64,000 nucleotides of DNA from assembly GCF_032854445.1 (NCBI RefSeq), contig NC_088300.1, positions 18,295,570 through 18,359,569 on the forward strand. The letters run 5' to 3'. Position numbers and translations under genes: made by a program. The notes under the pieces were generated by a model. That model saw only the letters and a program-made list of their open reading frames with translations. It was not told the origin of the DNA and made no database searches. Of the stretch, positions 49,225-61,205 are shown one piece after another; within the stretch, counting starts at the first letter, position 1, and each line of letters opens with the position of its first letter. Origin of the DNA: Liolophura sinensis. Taxonomy: Eukaryota > Mollusca > Polyplacophora > Chitonida > Chitonidae.

Positions 49225-49775
49225 GTCAGGTTAGCCCTGAAAGACTCCAACTCCTTTTCTTATGCTGGTCTAGCGTTGTTGCAGTCTCGACGTCTACAAT
49301 GTTAATTTCATACTCAACGAAGGTCCAGGCCGATTGTCTTTGTTATCGAACAACTCTTGTGCAAATAGAAGACACCAACCTAAAGACCTGCAAATCCGCA
49401 CTCAGCGCACCGCCACCATTCATCCCTACTCGATTTAGAATAAATTTATCGTAGCAACGAAGGGGGTATATGCTCTTCGGCGAATGCCGCCATGTTGAAC
49501 AGCTTACCACATGTCCTGCTTCATAGTGGAGTAATGGGAAGATGGTGACATTCGCTGAGAAGCGTATACCAAGCGAGCCTTCATGGTTATAATAAGTCTA
49601 TAAGTGTGGAAAGCAGGTTTTTAGGTTTGCGTCTTTTATTTGCACGAAACTTGTTCGATAACAAAGCCTGAACCTTTGTTGCCAACAAAATTAACATTGT
49701 GTGCGTCGAGACTCCAACAACGCTAGGCCAGTATAAGAAAAGGAGTTCGAGTTGTTCGGGGCTCCTGTCAGGTTT
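49225..49775. repeat. large imperfect palindrome upstream of GANAB exon 1
   Basis: The left arm (about 49225-49497) and right arm (about 49541-49775) are inverted copies around a centre of about 45 bp. Matching blocks include ACTCCTTTTCTTATGCTGG, CTAGCGTTGTTGCAGTCTCG, TTGTTATCGAACAA and, near the centre, ATGGCGGCATTCGCCGAAGA on the - strand against ATGGTGACATTCGCTGAGAA on the + strand. Neither arm codes for more than a short peptide. Nature unknown: a foldback element or a duplicated divergent promoter fragment. Confidence 0.8.
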
Positions 49776-50143
49776 GTGCTCCACAATCCATCATTGAACA
49801 GTACGCAATTCAAACATAGTCACCATTCCTTAGCTTTATAATAATTTCTTTTCTTCTATGTGTTCACAATCTTCACAACTTCCATGCAATGTCCATAGGC
49901 ATGCAAACGTGACTGGTTCCACAACTCCGCAAAATATATATACAAAACACCGAATCATGAGGACGTTGACGTGTCGCATCCCATGCTTCTTCAGTTCTTT
50001 CTATTGTATAACCTACAATTCTCATTGCAAGTCATTGAGTGACGTTTTAGTAACCAGTCTCCAAACACAGCCAACGAAGTATTTGTGACATAAAACAAAA
50101 GACATCAGAAGGCATATTAACAATGATAAAATTCAATGTGTAC

Positions 50144-50172
50144 CTCGAACGCCAACGACTGGGCAGCGCCAT
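50144..50172 (-). CDS. GANAB: candidate first coding exon of GANAB
   Basis: A strong acceptor (TTCTTGTTTTCCACAG) ends 7 bp upstream of the GANAB ATG at 48821, so an upstream exon must exist. On the - strand at 50172 a well-placed AAGATGGCG begins nine codons, MALPSRWRS, ending AG at a GTACAC donor. Splicing to 48828 continues in frame (SSG then MMGACRQ). It would add 12 residues before the signal peptide. The exon could instead be untranslated or lie elsewhere. Confidence 0.42.
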
Positions 50173-50728
50173 CTTGTTTACCTGTTCCACGATGATTGGT
50201 TTACGCGAGAGGCTTTTTGAACATCCACTTAACACTTCAAACATTGCACGGAAAATCTAAATGACAAGTATAAATCCATCAAAATTCTAGGGGATACTAA
50301 TTTATAAAAACTAAATAGATTGTATTCTTCTAAATTAGTTACATGAATACAAAACTTGAGCCGATGTGATATGAAAGGACAAGGTACGAGTATAAATCAA
50401 ACTTCTCACAGCGATTGAAGCTAGTTGGTTCTGGAAATTAAAGCTCTGCCGACAGAATACATTAATGTTTCGAGCTTTATGTACAGTATGGAAATATGTA
50501 AACATCAGACAGCATATTAGACAGATTAATTGAACAAAGTGTATCAATCGTCGTTATCTGAACAGAATTCCATACAAATGCAATTGTGAGCGTCACAGGG
50601 ATACCTAACTTGAATAGTGCGACGCGCATGTCTGTTGTGCAAATGTTTAGTTGTTGACAGTGACAACAGTGACTTCATTCAATGAGAGAAAGCGACACTC
50701 TTATGTATGAAGTATCACCCTTGTCAAG
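50150..50728. promoter_or_regulatory. candidate bidirectional promoter, GANAB and PH gene
   Basis: If the upstream GANAB exon is right, about 0.55 kb separates the two divergent start codons. An inverted CCAAT box (GATTGG) lies at 50194-50199 and a YY1-like CAAGATGGCG overlaps the candidate GANAB start in reverse. No TATA box was seen in either direction. Inferred from position and motifs. Confidence 0.4.
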
Positions 50729-53700
50729 ATGTCATGTGCTGGGACAGAATCAGTAGAAATATCTCGTGAGTATACGGATAATCAAAGATACATTTGGTTT
50801 TTTATTTTTAAAGTTATCAAAGATGTTAACCGGTTAAGTTTCATTTACTAGGTCAGTAGCTTTACCAAGGGACCAATTATCGATGTGTGATTGTCAGCTT
50901 CTCATGCTGCTTAAATGAGAGGTTGGAGCTCCCTTGTTCCGGCCCAATTCTCAGAATAAAAGTTGCGAAATTACTGAAACGCGAAGTACTTGGCAGTCTG
51001 GTGTCATCACTGGTCGATGTTATGCCTTCCTCTGCCTTTGTTGTGATCTCCACGTGGTAACACACTCTGGCATGTTCCTCTCCGGCCGTAAGTGGGAAGG
51101 TCTGCAGCAACCTACTGATGGTCGTGGGTTTCTCACGGGCTATGCCGAGTTTCCTCCAACCATAATGCTGGCTGTCGTCGTATAAGTGAAATATCCTTGA
51201 GTACGGCATAAAACACCAATCGAATAAATAAATAATGTGGCATGGCTGGATAGGTGTCAATCAGAATTAATTATCCAGAAAGTAGAGGACATGAGGTTAA
51301 AAACTGCTACAGAATCAACTTGGTTGTGGTCTTTATAAAAACTTTTTTTACTTAAAATGGCTATCATTATCTTGACAGTGTGAATATATTTATTTTTTTT
51401 CAGCAAATGCTCCAAGAGTGAAGACAGGTTATCTCAGGCGATATTGTAGTAAGTACTTCATATTAATGCAGTGGACTCTCTCATCACCGACACCTTAATT
51501 AACCGACATATTGTCTAAACTGACAACATTTCGTGGTCCGTTTTCTGCTCCATTTGACAGTAATGTTAATTGTCTTCAGTAAACCCACTCTGGTCTGTTC
51601 TGAACACCGACAGTGGTTTGTACTACAAACATTTCCAGTGAGTGTGAATTGGCCTTGTCTAATTCGACGTGGTGTGTCGCACGACGTCCGATGAAGTCCG
51701 AGTTTGGCTTCAACTTGCCTGCTACATCCCGCGGAGATCAGAGTTTAGTCACTCTGTGAGTAAAAGATGAGTCTGACACTGCTCACTGACAGAATAAAAA
51801 TGCCTCAAACAACAGTTGCCATCACAGTTTTCCCTGCTATTGCCCTGACAACATCCGACCATGGCCAGTAGACCATCAAAGTGTTGCCGTGTGGAAATGA
51901 ACTTCATTGATGAAGTTCGATTTTTTGTAAAGTAGTAATGCATATGTACTAAAGTAAAGTAGAGATCAGCTTCTTTTCATAGTTTGTTGCTATGCATCAC
52001 TGTGCTCTTTAACAAGTTTAATTAAAGGTATATATGACCCAGGAGCCTCTCACCAATGTGGTCACCGTGAGTTCAAGTCCAGCTCATTCTGGCTTCCTCT
52101 TCGGTCGTAAGTGGGAAGGTCTGTCAGCAACCTGCAGATGGTCGTGGGTTTTCCCTGGGCTCTGCCCGGTTTCCACCCACCATAATGCTGACCGCTGTCA
52201 TATAAGTGAAATATTCTTGAGTACGGCATAAAATACCAATCAAATAAATAAATAAATTAAACGTATATATGTACAATACATAAGTTGTTGTTGTTGTAGG
52301 CTACTTGCCCATGTTTAAAACACCGACATCTTGTCTAACCAACGTTTTTGTTCGGTCCCGAGTACGGTCGGTTTACAGAGAGTCTACTGTAGTTTTCAAT
52401 TCATTATATGGCTAAACTTACGTTGTCTATTTGATGTGGGTATCTGTGTCTAAATGTATATAAAATCTGTTGCATGTTGTTTGCAGAGGGCTTTTTTTCA
52501 AACAAGTGGAAGCAGGAGTTTTTTGTTCTGTATCAGGATAGTACATGGGCATGGTTTGATGACCAGGGAAGCTTCCAGGCTAATGGATGTGTTAACTTGA
52601 AGGTACAGTGCATGTGTAAATCAGAATGTTATGTGACTTTGAAAACTGGTACCCAGTTTTTCTTTGTGTGTATAAATGGAGCATCTACATGTAGATGGGC
52701 TCTTTTTGTACCTGCACTTTCACCTCATTTATAAATATAGTGAGAAACGGACAACTATAATTCTTCTGCTCTGTATTTTACTACGTTTAATGTTTGTCTT
52801 GCTGTTGATCTTCATCTGTTATATTTTCTCATTTTGAAAAGATCATACTTGGAGACCAGTGACTTCTCATTTCAAGAAATCTGAAGGATGACAATTGTTT
52901 CTTCATGTGTAATTGTTTCAGGCGATCTGTCGTTTTCTGGCTGTGGGTCAGTACACCAGGTCTGTGCCTAACAGACCAGAGTTACCACCTGGGGCCAGTG
53001 AGCATGGATTGATCTGTGCCCCACAAACAGCCAGCAAGACGGACAAAATCAACTGGATCCTGTGTACAGATGAACAGGACATGTCGTAAGTCAGAATTAT
53101 GTAGCACAGTTTGTTCCACTTAGTTCTTTAATATTGTACACACTTTTTCAAATTGTAAATGGAAAAAAAAGCATAAATTGGAACTTATACCATTAGACAT
53201 TCTGGTTAACATTACAAGATGATTTTGAACTGTTCACAGATTCTTGAGGAGGATGTCAGTCAACAATCAAGCCAAAATAAATAAGTGATTCATTTGTCAA
53301 AAAATATAAAACGTCCAATGACGAAGAATTTTTTTTTTTTTGTAACATTTCTGATGTCTTTCATCAATTATTAAATTTTGTTACCAGGCTCACCCAGAAA
53401 GAGAAGTATATTTCTAAATGAATGAGATAGTAGTTACATGATTATCCCCCCTTGACAATGAATCAGGGGCGGTTGACCACTCGAACACCACAGGTAGTAA
53501 GTCACTTATGCTTATGTTTATAGATTCACTATTTGGTAATGTTTATCGCAATAATAATGATCATTGCTAACAACAAGAAGGGTTCATGTTTTAAATTGGA
53601 GCTACAGCTGAAACCTTTTTTTTCTTTCTTTTCAGAGGCTGGATGACAGCTATTGGAAGTGTGGTAAGCCAGTTAGTGTACAGTCACAAGAGATAACACT

Positions 53701-55793
53701 AGAACTACAGTACAATGCTCACTTTAATGCATGTACTACGTTACCATCAGGTTTAATGGATCCATTTCTTTTAAGAGTAATCACATATGAAGACAGCTTT
53801 TCTGCTCCAGTCTGAAAAATGCTATATTCAAATGAGTAAAGTGTCATCTCAGAATTTACCTACTATTTATTTTTCAATATTTGTTGAAATTTTTGTTTGA
53901 AAATTATATTTCATTTCAACATGCCGTCCTACTGTTTATTTTGCAGTTACCTCCGCCTCCTCAGCCACCTCAGCCACCACAGCAGCAGACCCCACATGGT
54001 GGCCCTCCACCCCCAGGATTCAATCCAGCTGTCACTCAGGGTGAGTAGTTCAGCAGGGGTGAGCAAATCTAACATTTACGTGACAAGAAAGAACAAATGG
54101 TTATTAGTTCCCATGTACATATTTTGATTTCCTTTAGACCACTGCTGTACTTTACTTAAAGATTAGCATGTGAAAAATACACTTTCAGGAGCGCATAAAT
54201 GCCTTAAAATTATATTTTTGATGCCAAGACTAGATGAAATTCAGTATTTGCCCAATAATGCCTTTAAAAACTATGTAGGATGAAGAAAACGATTCTCATG
54301 ATCTTGACTTCCATTCCAGGCCTGCATTTTTCCACACTTTAAGAACGGCATATCATTATTCCATTGTACTGTTTGTCATTGCAGGAGCACCTCCACAGGC
54401 AGGATATCCCCAACCTCAGCAGGCGAGCTACCCTCCACCTCATCAGATGGGGCATCCACCTCCTTACCAGCACCACCCACAGCAGGTAGTATCCCAGCAG
54501 CGAGTGGTCCAGCAGCAGCAGCCCAGAGTTGTGTATGACAGACGGCGGAGGCGAAGCTCAGGATCCGGAAGCTTTGCTACAGGTAGTTTGACTCAGATTT
54601 CTTGATAAAAAGGCAGCCCATTTTAGGAAACACCTGTTTTAGTTTTTTTTTAGAAAACTAAAAATTGAGGATGGTCTCAGACGGACAACTGAAAGGCATG
54701 CGAAAAAATAAGAGAGTGAAATACATTTTAATGTTTGAATTCTGTGGAGGGCTTTATGAACCATACAAGAGTTGTTTAGGTACTCTGACATCACAACAAG
54801 ACTTTTCAACTCTAACGGCAGCTTTTAACATTGGCATAGCTCTTAATATCTGTGACTAAAAGATTACTTTTAGAAGATAATGTTCACAAATATTGCCCCT
54901 GCAGATCAGTGTAAAGGAAAAAAGGTGATGTACTCTGACATTGGGAGTGTGGTCCATAAACTTCAACGGAGAATTCAAACATTTGAATGTATTAAACACC
55001 ACTTGAATACCTAGAAACCTAATAAGTCTAGAATCATGAGTAGACATAGTCTTAGATACAGTTTTCAGCACTGTATTGTGCAATGCTTACTTCATATTGG
55101 AGCTTTTGTTGCCATAAATAAGAATCAGTATTCTCAGAAATCATGAAGCTGACTAAGAACTGCAAGCAGTTGCTGCAGCTGTAAAAATAACCTTTTTTTC
55201 AGTTCTATAGATTTCAAAAGTTTAGGATTCAGAAGCTGCTTTTACTTTTTACCAAGGCCTCCATGCAGTGACAATAAGCTTTCCTTTTGTGTTTTGAGTT
55301 CAAAATGCTTCTCAGAAGAGTCACTCAGACAGATATGTGTGACATGCAACTTAGAGTTTATTTTCTCTACAAGTTAAGCCCTCCAAATATTTTAATCCAC
55401 ATTTCTATTGGTACAGTTTTTTTTTCCCTCTTTTCAGGTCTTCTTGTTGGAGGTGCTTTAGGATATGGAATGGGTGGTTGGGGTTATGGACGTGGGTGGG
55501 GATATGGTGGTGGGTGGGGATATGGGGGTTGGGGTGGGGGCTGGGGTGGTGGATATCATGACACAGACATAAATATTCATAATCATTATGATGTTGACAA
55601 CACAAACATAGAGAATACCAACATCAATGAAACAAATATAGAGAACAATGAGTACTATGATGGTGGGGGTGGATATGATGATGGGGGATATGATGATGGG
55701 GGATATGACGATGGGGGATATGATGATGGGGGATTTGATGACGGTGGGGGATTCGATGACGGTGGTTTTGATGGTGGGGACTTTGGTGATTAA
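50729..55793 (+). CDS. PH-domain protein with Pro/Gln-, Gly- and Asp-Gly-rich tail
   Basis: Exons 50729-50765, 51404-51448, 52487-52602, 52922-53085, 53636-53663, 53947-54040, 54385-54582 and 55438-55793 have GT-AG borders and join in frame to 345 residues. Residues about 17-130 form a pleckstrin homology domain: KTGYLRRY, SNKWKQEFFVLYQD at the first strands, WFDDQGS, and a final helix with conserved Trp in SGWMTAIGSV. Residues 131-215 are Pro/Gln/His-rich (PPPPQPPQPPQQQ). A basic RRRRRSSGSGS segment follows, then GLLVGGALGYGMGG and a Gly-Trp-Tyr run (228-267), an Asn/Asp/Ile stretch of NTNIENTNINETNIEN type (280-297), and five to six YDDGG/FDDGG repeats at the C-terminus. The PH domain suggests phosphoinositide or protein binding at membranes; the tail suggests a low-complexity, aggregation- or condensate-prone segment. 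I do not recognise the family and give no function. The start is the only ATG in frame upstream of the PH domain with a donor after it. Confidence 0.85.
51068..51236 (+). mobile_element. SINE family A, 5'-truncated, in PH gene intron 1
   Basis: It starts at CCTCTCCGGCCGTAAGTGGG, has GATGGTCGTGGGTTTC and GTCGTCGTATAAGTGAAATA, and ends (AAAT)n. Confidence 0.82.
52037..52258 (+). mobile_element. SINE family A, 5'-truncated, in PH gene intron 2
   Basis: It starts at ACCCAGGAGCCTCTCACC, so the A box is lost while the GTGAGTTCAAGTCC B box is kept, and it runs to (AAAT)n. Related flanks ATTAAAGGTATATATG and ATTAAACGTATATATG suggest a target duplication of about 16 bp. Confidence 0.88.
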
Positions 55794-57735
55794 TCAGGTT
55801 TCTATGTATAGCTGAATTTTTATACGTCTTTGTTACATAGTTAAACCCAATATCAGACATAAATGTCTTCATACAGAGATGATATAACAACTGGTATCAC
55901 CTGTACATATGATAACCATGTTAATTTCAACCTTTTTGCTTAAAACTTGTACAGTTTTGGTAAATTTAGGACCACTTGATGGCCAGATAGTCAAAGTATT
56001 TGATCTTATCCAGTTATTCATAGAAATATTGCCAAAGGAAAGGATGATCAGAAGCTGTGCTCAAATTTGTGGTTAAGTTGAAAATAACCACTTGATACCT
56101 GTTAACTGATACTGGTGTTAAAGTGTACATATGAGGTTAGATGAAACAGACATTATCTGTAAGACGAATGTTCTTATAAACAAGGATCTTTAAGCTAGAT
56201 TTTAGATTGAGTCACATTGAAATCCTTATAACATTTTTAATGGCATTTCCATAATAGGTATTTGTTTGCAAAGCTGCGTGAGAAAATAATGTTGCAATGA
56301 TCATTCTTAGAAACAAATCGAATAAGGCTTTATCATTACTGTGTACCCTTAATTAAGATTTGCAATTATCATACATTGTCTTCAGATTGAGAGTTCTTTC
56401 ATCTGTCCATTTGAGTAACTACATGTACTGATATTATTTACAGATTGATGATATTCATGTGTAATTAATTATTATGGATTTTAAAAAAAATATATATTTA
56501 ATCCGTAGACAAGAGAGATGTAGAAATTTGTGAGATCATTGGGCATGCAGGAGAGGTTAATTTATATCTCAATATGTAAGGATGGCTAATGCTATAAATG
56601 TATGGTTTACTGGTAATAAACCCAGTGCTCAAATATACAGGTAATGTCGGTTACGTTGTGGTATATACTCTCTTCAGAATAGGTAATGGTTATTTGAACC
56701 AGCTTATAAATGTCAGCATAATTACTGCTTGGCTTTTTATTTAGATATTTACTCAGCATTATTTGTAATGCATGTTTTTTATTGTCGTTCCTTAATTCAC
56801 TAACCCGCTGAACAAATACTATGTTTTGATTTATTCCAGACTGTAATATATAAATTTTTTAGAAGTATACTTTTATGCGACAATATTTCCCTGTATGATT
56901 TTTGCAGGAGCATGTTGGCTGACGTATTGGATGACTTTAGAAACCCTTTTGTGATAATGATATGTATTTTATTTCATATTCAAGCAACTGGTTATTAGTT
57001 CTTGTGTTTAATTGAAAATTGTATATTATATATTGAAGCATTTCCCTTCAACTGACTGTGATATGACAATTTCATACCCCTTTTCTACATACAAGTCCTT
57101 GCTGAAATAATATTTCCATGTAGCATTCAGCTACATGTACTTTACATTTTGATGTTTCTTGTTTTAAGAAGATATGTTCATGTACCTTGTTTTTGTTTTT
57201 TATCTTATGCATTGTTTATGTATACAACCTTGTGTCAGGTAGCACAGAGTGTAGAAGTCTTTGAGAGTGTTTTAAGAATACATACTGTGTATGTAAATGT
57301 AGGCCAATGTGCATAACTTAATGGTGAACGGCCAACATTTTTGCCCAAAATGCCGTGGCTAGTTCCCATTGGATTTTCTGGAATGCTGTGAGATCCAAGC
57401 AGCCCTGGTTCCTTCATTTGAACATCAGCGACATCAAGAAAACTGCTACATTTTTGTAAACATGAATGGTGTACTCTGCTAATGACTTGCAACATTCCCA
57501 AACCGAATGTAAACAGCTGTAAACACTTAAATTTTAGAAATACTTAATGAATCATTTTCACTGAGTAAACTTGTGAAAATTGAAAGGTTGGCAGTTCACC
57601 TTTACAGGCTACATGTATATATACATATATATATTTTTATCCCTAGTCCACAAATGTCTCCGTCCATGTCCACTAATAAGTCTAGAGATGTTTGAACAAA
57701 AAATTAAATAAAGACAGATAAAAAGTGTGCAAATG
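55794..57735 (+). other. PH gene 3' untranslated region, extent uncertain
   Basis: AT-rich DNA without conserved frames follows the TAA at 55791-55793. AATAAA occurs at 56615-56620 and 57707-57712, either of which could end the transcript. Confidence 0.4.
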
Positions 57736-58149
57736 GACATGTTTTTATGTTATTCTTACTGCATCTAAAGGCTGAGTTTAATCTCCACTCAGGTCAAGCT
57801 TACTTTAACAATCTTGGTACATGCACATCCTTATAGTGTATGTTTGACTGTGACTAGGTGGGTGTTACACAATGAGGCAGCACTATGAAATGAGGTTGAA
57901 AACAACCATAAACCACAAGCAAACAAGCGATAAGCCTGGCCAAAAGTGTTCCATCAGCGCTCGGTAGAATTGGTAGGGAGGCTAAAGTAATCAAAAAATT
58001 GATGTACCCAGTAACTGTGAATAAAGTTAACAGGATATCACATCCTGTTAAGAGTTAATTGTTGACAGATTTGTTACTTTTTCTCTGTCTTGTAATTATA
58101 GAATGTTTTCTTCGGTATTTTCTTGAATTTTCTCAAAATTTCTGGACAA

Positions 58150-59400
58150 AACTGATCTACAAGATATTCAAAGCCAGAATATGGGATAGCCACAAAGAAG
58201 CCTTTGAAACATGTTGAATGTCGGTGGTTGTCTTTGGGGCCTGCTGTAGAACAATTCTGGCGATCTGGAAATCCCTTATTGAGTACTTTTTAGTTTTTCT
58301 GCCAAAGCACAACCCCAATGATTTATCAAAACCAAGGTATAAAAGGATCAAGGTGGAAATTGAGAGACCGGAAATCATAGCCCAACTCAACTTTCTCTCA
58401 TCTACGTTTGCTGAGTTCTTGGTCTTCTTCCAGTCTGAGAAAACCACTTGTTCATATTCTCTATGACAAACTTTGTGATCTACTCAACGCGTTAGTTAGG
58501 CGAGTCATGAAGCCCAAACTCTTCAGCTACTTGATGTCTCAATTGTCAATGGAAATTGGTCTGTCAGATCAGTCCAAAGCCTGTCCAGAGAACTAAGACG
58601 AGATTTTGACACTGACATCATTGCTGATGAATGGAGGGTCTATCAGGCAGAAAACATCCCAGGAGACTGGTCCCAGGAAATAAAACGGGATGGGGCCGTC
58701 ATTATGTGGAGGATTGCTACGTATTGGTCTAAAGTCCTTGGACTGAAGAATTGCGCAGGAAGTTGCAAGTTTCCAGTGCTGAGTAACTTAGTGAAAGTTG
58801 TTTTGGCCCTGTCCCATAGAAACAGTGATGTAGAAAGGGCATTTTCAGTAAGTAACAAGAGCGTTACCAAAGACGGCAAACCTAAGTGAGGCTTAATTAA
58901 GGGCCTTCGGGTAACAACTGATGGCATGAAACATTAGGGCAACCGACCAGAGCTTGTTCCAATTACCAATGATTTCCTTTCTGTCGGACGTATGGCAAAC
59001 ATGCATTATAGACAGAGACTGGAGGAAGAGGAAAAACAAAGAAAAAGAGATGAGCGGAGACAAGATAGAGCAGAAAGAGAGGAGGAGACTGCCAAGATTG
59101 CTAAACAAAAGAAAGAATTTCTTCTCAGTAGTACACAACTGAAAAACACACAGAAATCACTTACTGAGAAGGAATCACTGCACAGGTAATTCGCTGGGTG
59201 GGAGCAATAGCCTAATAAAACCAGGCAAATCAAAAAGTGAGGGAGGCTTTAAAGCCTGAGATTGCAGTTGCTCAGGCCATGCTTGAATCTGCATAAAAAA
59301 AGATGGAACAGGCACAGGCAGAACTTAAAAAGACCCAAGAAGACCAGAAGAAGGTTGAGAAGAGAAAGATGGCAATGATATAAAACATGGTTGCTGGTAA
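58150..59400 (+). pseudogene. decayed hAT-like transposase or transposase-derived gene
   Basis: Readable pieces in two frames give one order of motifs: AIWKSLIEYFLVFLPKHN and PRYKRIKVEIERPE (about 58258-58375), KPLVHILYDKL (about 58440-58472), DEWRVYQAENIPGDW (58628-58672), IMWRIATYWSKVLGLKN (58702-58752) and LALSHRNSDVERAFSVSNKS (58804-58863). The last is the C-terminal SHxNxDVERxFS dimerisation-type motif of hAT-like transposases. Further on comes a charged coiled coil rich in Glu, Lys and Arg (58992-59190). At least one frame change (near 58435-58600) and stops at 58464, 58886-58888, 58933-58935 and 59187-59189 break it. No N-terminal zinc finger, terminal inverted repeats or clear target duplication were found. 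It may be a relic of an autonomous element or of a domesticated gene. Confidence 0.65.
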
Positions 59401-61205
59401 AAAGAAGAAAGAGTGACAGCTTTTTGTTGATTCTACAAACAAGACAATCACTACCAATGTTATTGTTCAAAATGGTTTTGTTTGTGTTCCAGAGTGTTTC
59501 ATTTATACATTAAGTGATTGCTTTGGATCGCATTGCAGTATGATTAATGAGGCAGCTTATAATGTTAAGCTGTGACCATCCACCAACTCATGATAATGTA
59601 TTTGCATCTGGCGGCCTCTATAATTGTAGGGAGGCTTTAAGTTTTGGGTTGTGATGACAAACAGGCATGTAAGCTTCCTGGACACTGAAATGTGTGATGT
59701 AGCAAGCCATTGTATTTTTACCATATTAAATCTCAAAATTATAGAAACTGATAATCTATATTGGGACCCACTAGTAACTCTCTGTGAAGTTCATAAAAAG
59801 TGTTTTATTTGTAGCATCCATTGTTACCAGTAATTAAAATGGTAATATCATGTATAATTACAAGTTACTTTAAGATGCGACTTGTTATGGGCTACACGAG
59901 GCATAGTAAGCTGTGAAATGACATCCCACTCCAGTATTAAGAACTTGTCTTGAATATGTTTATTATTAAAAACACTGGGTTTAGAGTGACTTATAATTTA
60001 GAATATAGTTTAGAGTGAGTTATAATTTTCATTTCATATAATTGATACACCTAACTCCAGTTCATTTAAATTCAGTGTCAAATTCGAAAGAATATATGTA
60101 AAGAGAAAAAATAAGTGGTGATTTGATACTTTCCACACCAAAAATGACTCCTTGACTGTTGTGAGATGACCAGGCAGTGTCCTCATACATGGGTAATTGA
60201 CCAACTTCAGCTTGCAGCTCACAGGACACATGATCTAATTGGGCCCAGATATACCTATATTGTTATATAAAGTCAAGGCAAGAATGCACAAAGATCTTGC
60301 CATCAGTCTCTTTGAAGTAACAACGTACTATGTCTGGTGTGATATAAAGTTAATAATTTGGGTGGACAGCGTGGCCAAGGGGAGTAGGCAGCCAAAGATT
60401 AGAATACATGTAATTAATAGGCAGACCTACCTATCTGTCAAGCAAAAACAATGTGAAAATTCAAGCTCTTTCTCCTGCTTTTCCTGCTTTTTCATTTTAA
60501 AAATTCCTATAAAACTCTTATAATTTATAAAAAAAATTCCTATTTTTCCTATATTTTTTCTTTCAATCTTGGCTGGGACAACACCAATTAAACAAATATC
60601 TGTCATTCTGGTAAATGGCAAAATTTAAATTTGACCTATTTTTTTTTATTGCTATTACAGATTTTTTAAAAACGTTTTAGGACCACCCTTCCTGGACTGC
60701 TATCGTACCGTAAATGTTTATCCTCCGTAAATGCAGAGGGTGGGGGGGCTGGGTATGCTAGAAATCAGATGCCGACTTTCTGTGGGTGTTTAATAATCTA
60801 TCTTTCACACTACTATATACTATTCTACTAGGCGACGTCTAGTGGTTCATTCATACAATTCTGAACAAGAAAGAACTTGCCCGCTTGAGAGAGCTTTCTA
60901 GAAATTCGGTACAGTACCGTAAACTTTCCCTATATTTTTCTCACGTGTACAAGATTGAACACGACGCTCTGTTTGTTTATAGCCGTTTCTATGACGGCTT
61001 CTGTGAGCAGGGCGGTGGTGAGCCAATGCATTAGAAACACGTGTTAGTATAAACTGAGCGACATTTTAAACAATCCTCTACTAAATCAGCTGGAAAACAA
61101 GGAAAAGTTTGCTGCACATTTTCTTTTCGAGTTTATCTCCCTTCCATTATTTACGTTTACACTGCGCATGCCCATTGGAGTCAAGGTGCATGTTTTCAAA
61201 CAAGC
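59400..61205. other. intergenic region upstream of DNAAF2
   Basis: No conserved frame on either strand. It is AT-rich, with short self-similar stretches near 59990-60030 (TTTAGAGTGA..TTATAATTT twice) and a T-rich patch at 60520-60665. The last 250 bp before DNAAF2 are more GC-balanced and lack a TATA box near a plausible start, as expected for a housekeeping-type promoter. Confidence 0.5.

Noticed and set aside
60978-61000. RFX X-box upstream of DNAAF2 (AGCCGTTTCTATGACGGCT)
   Set aside because: It is an imperfect palindrome about 215 bp upstream of the start and ciliary genes often have X-boxes, but the match to the consensus half-sites is weak.
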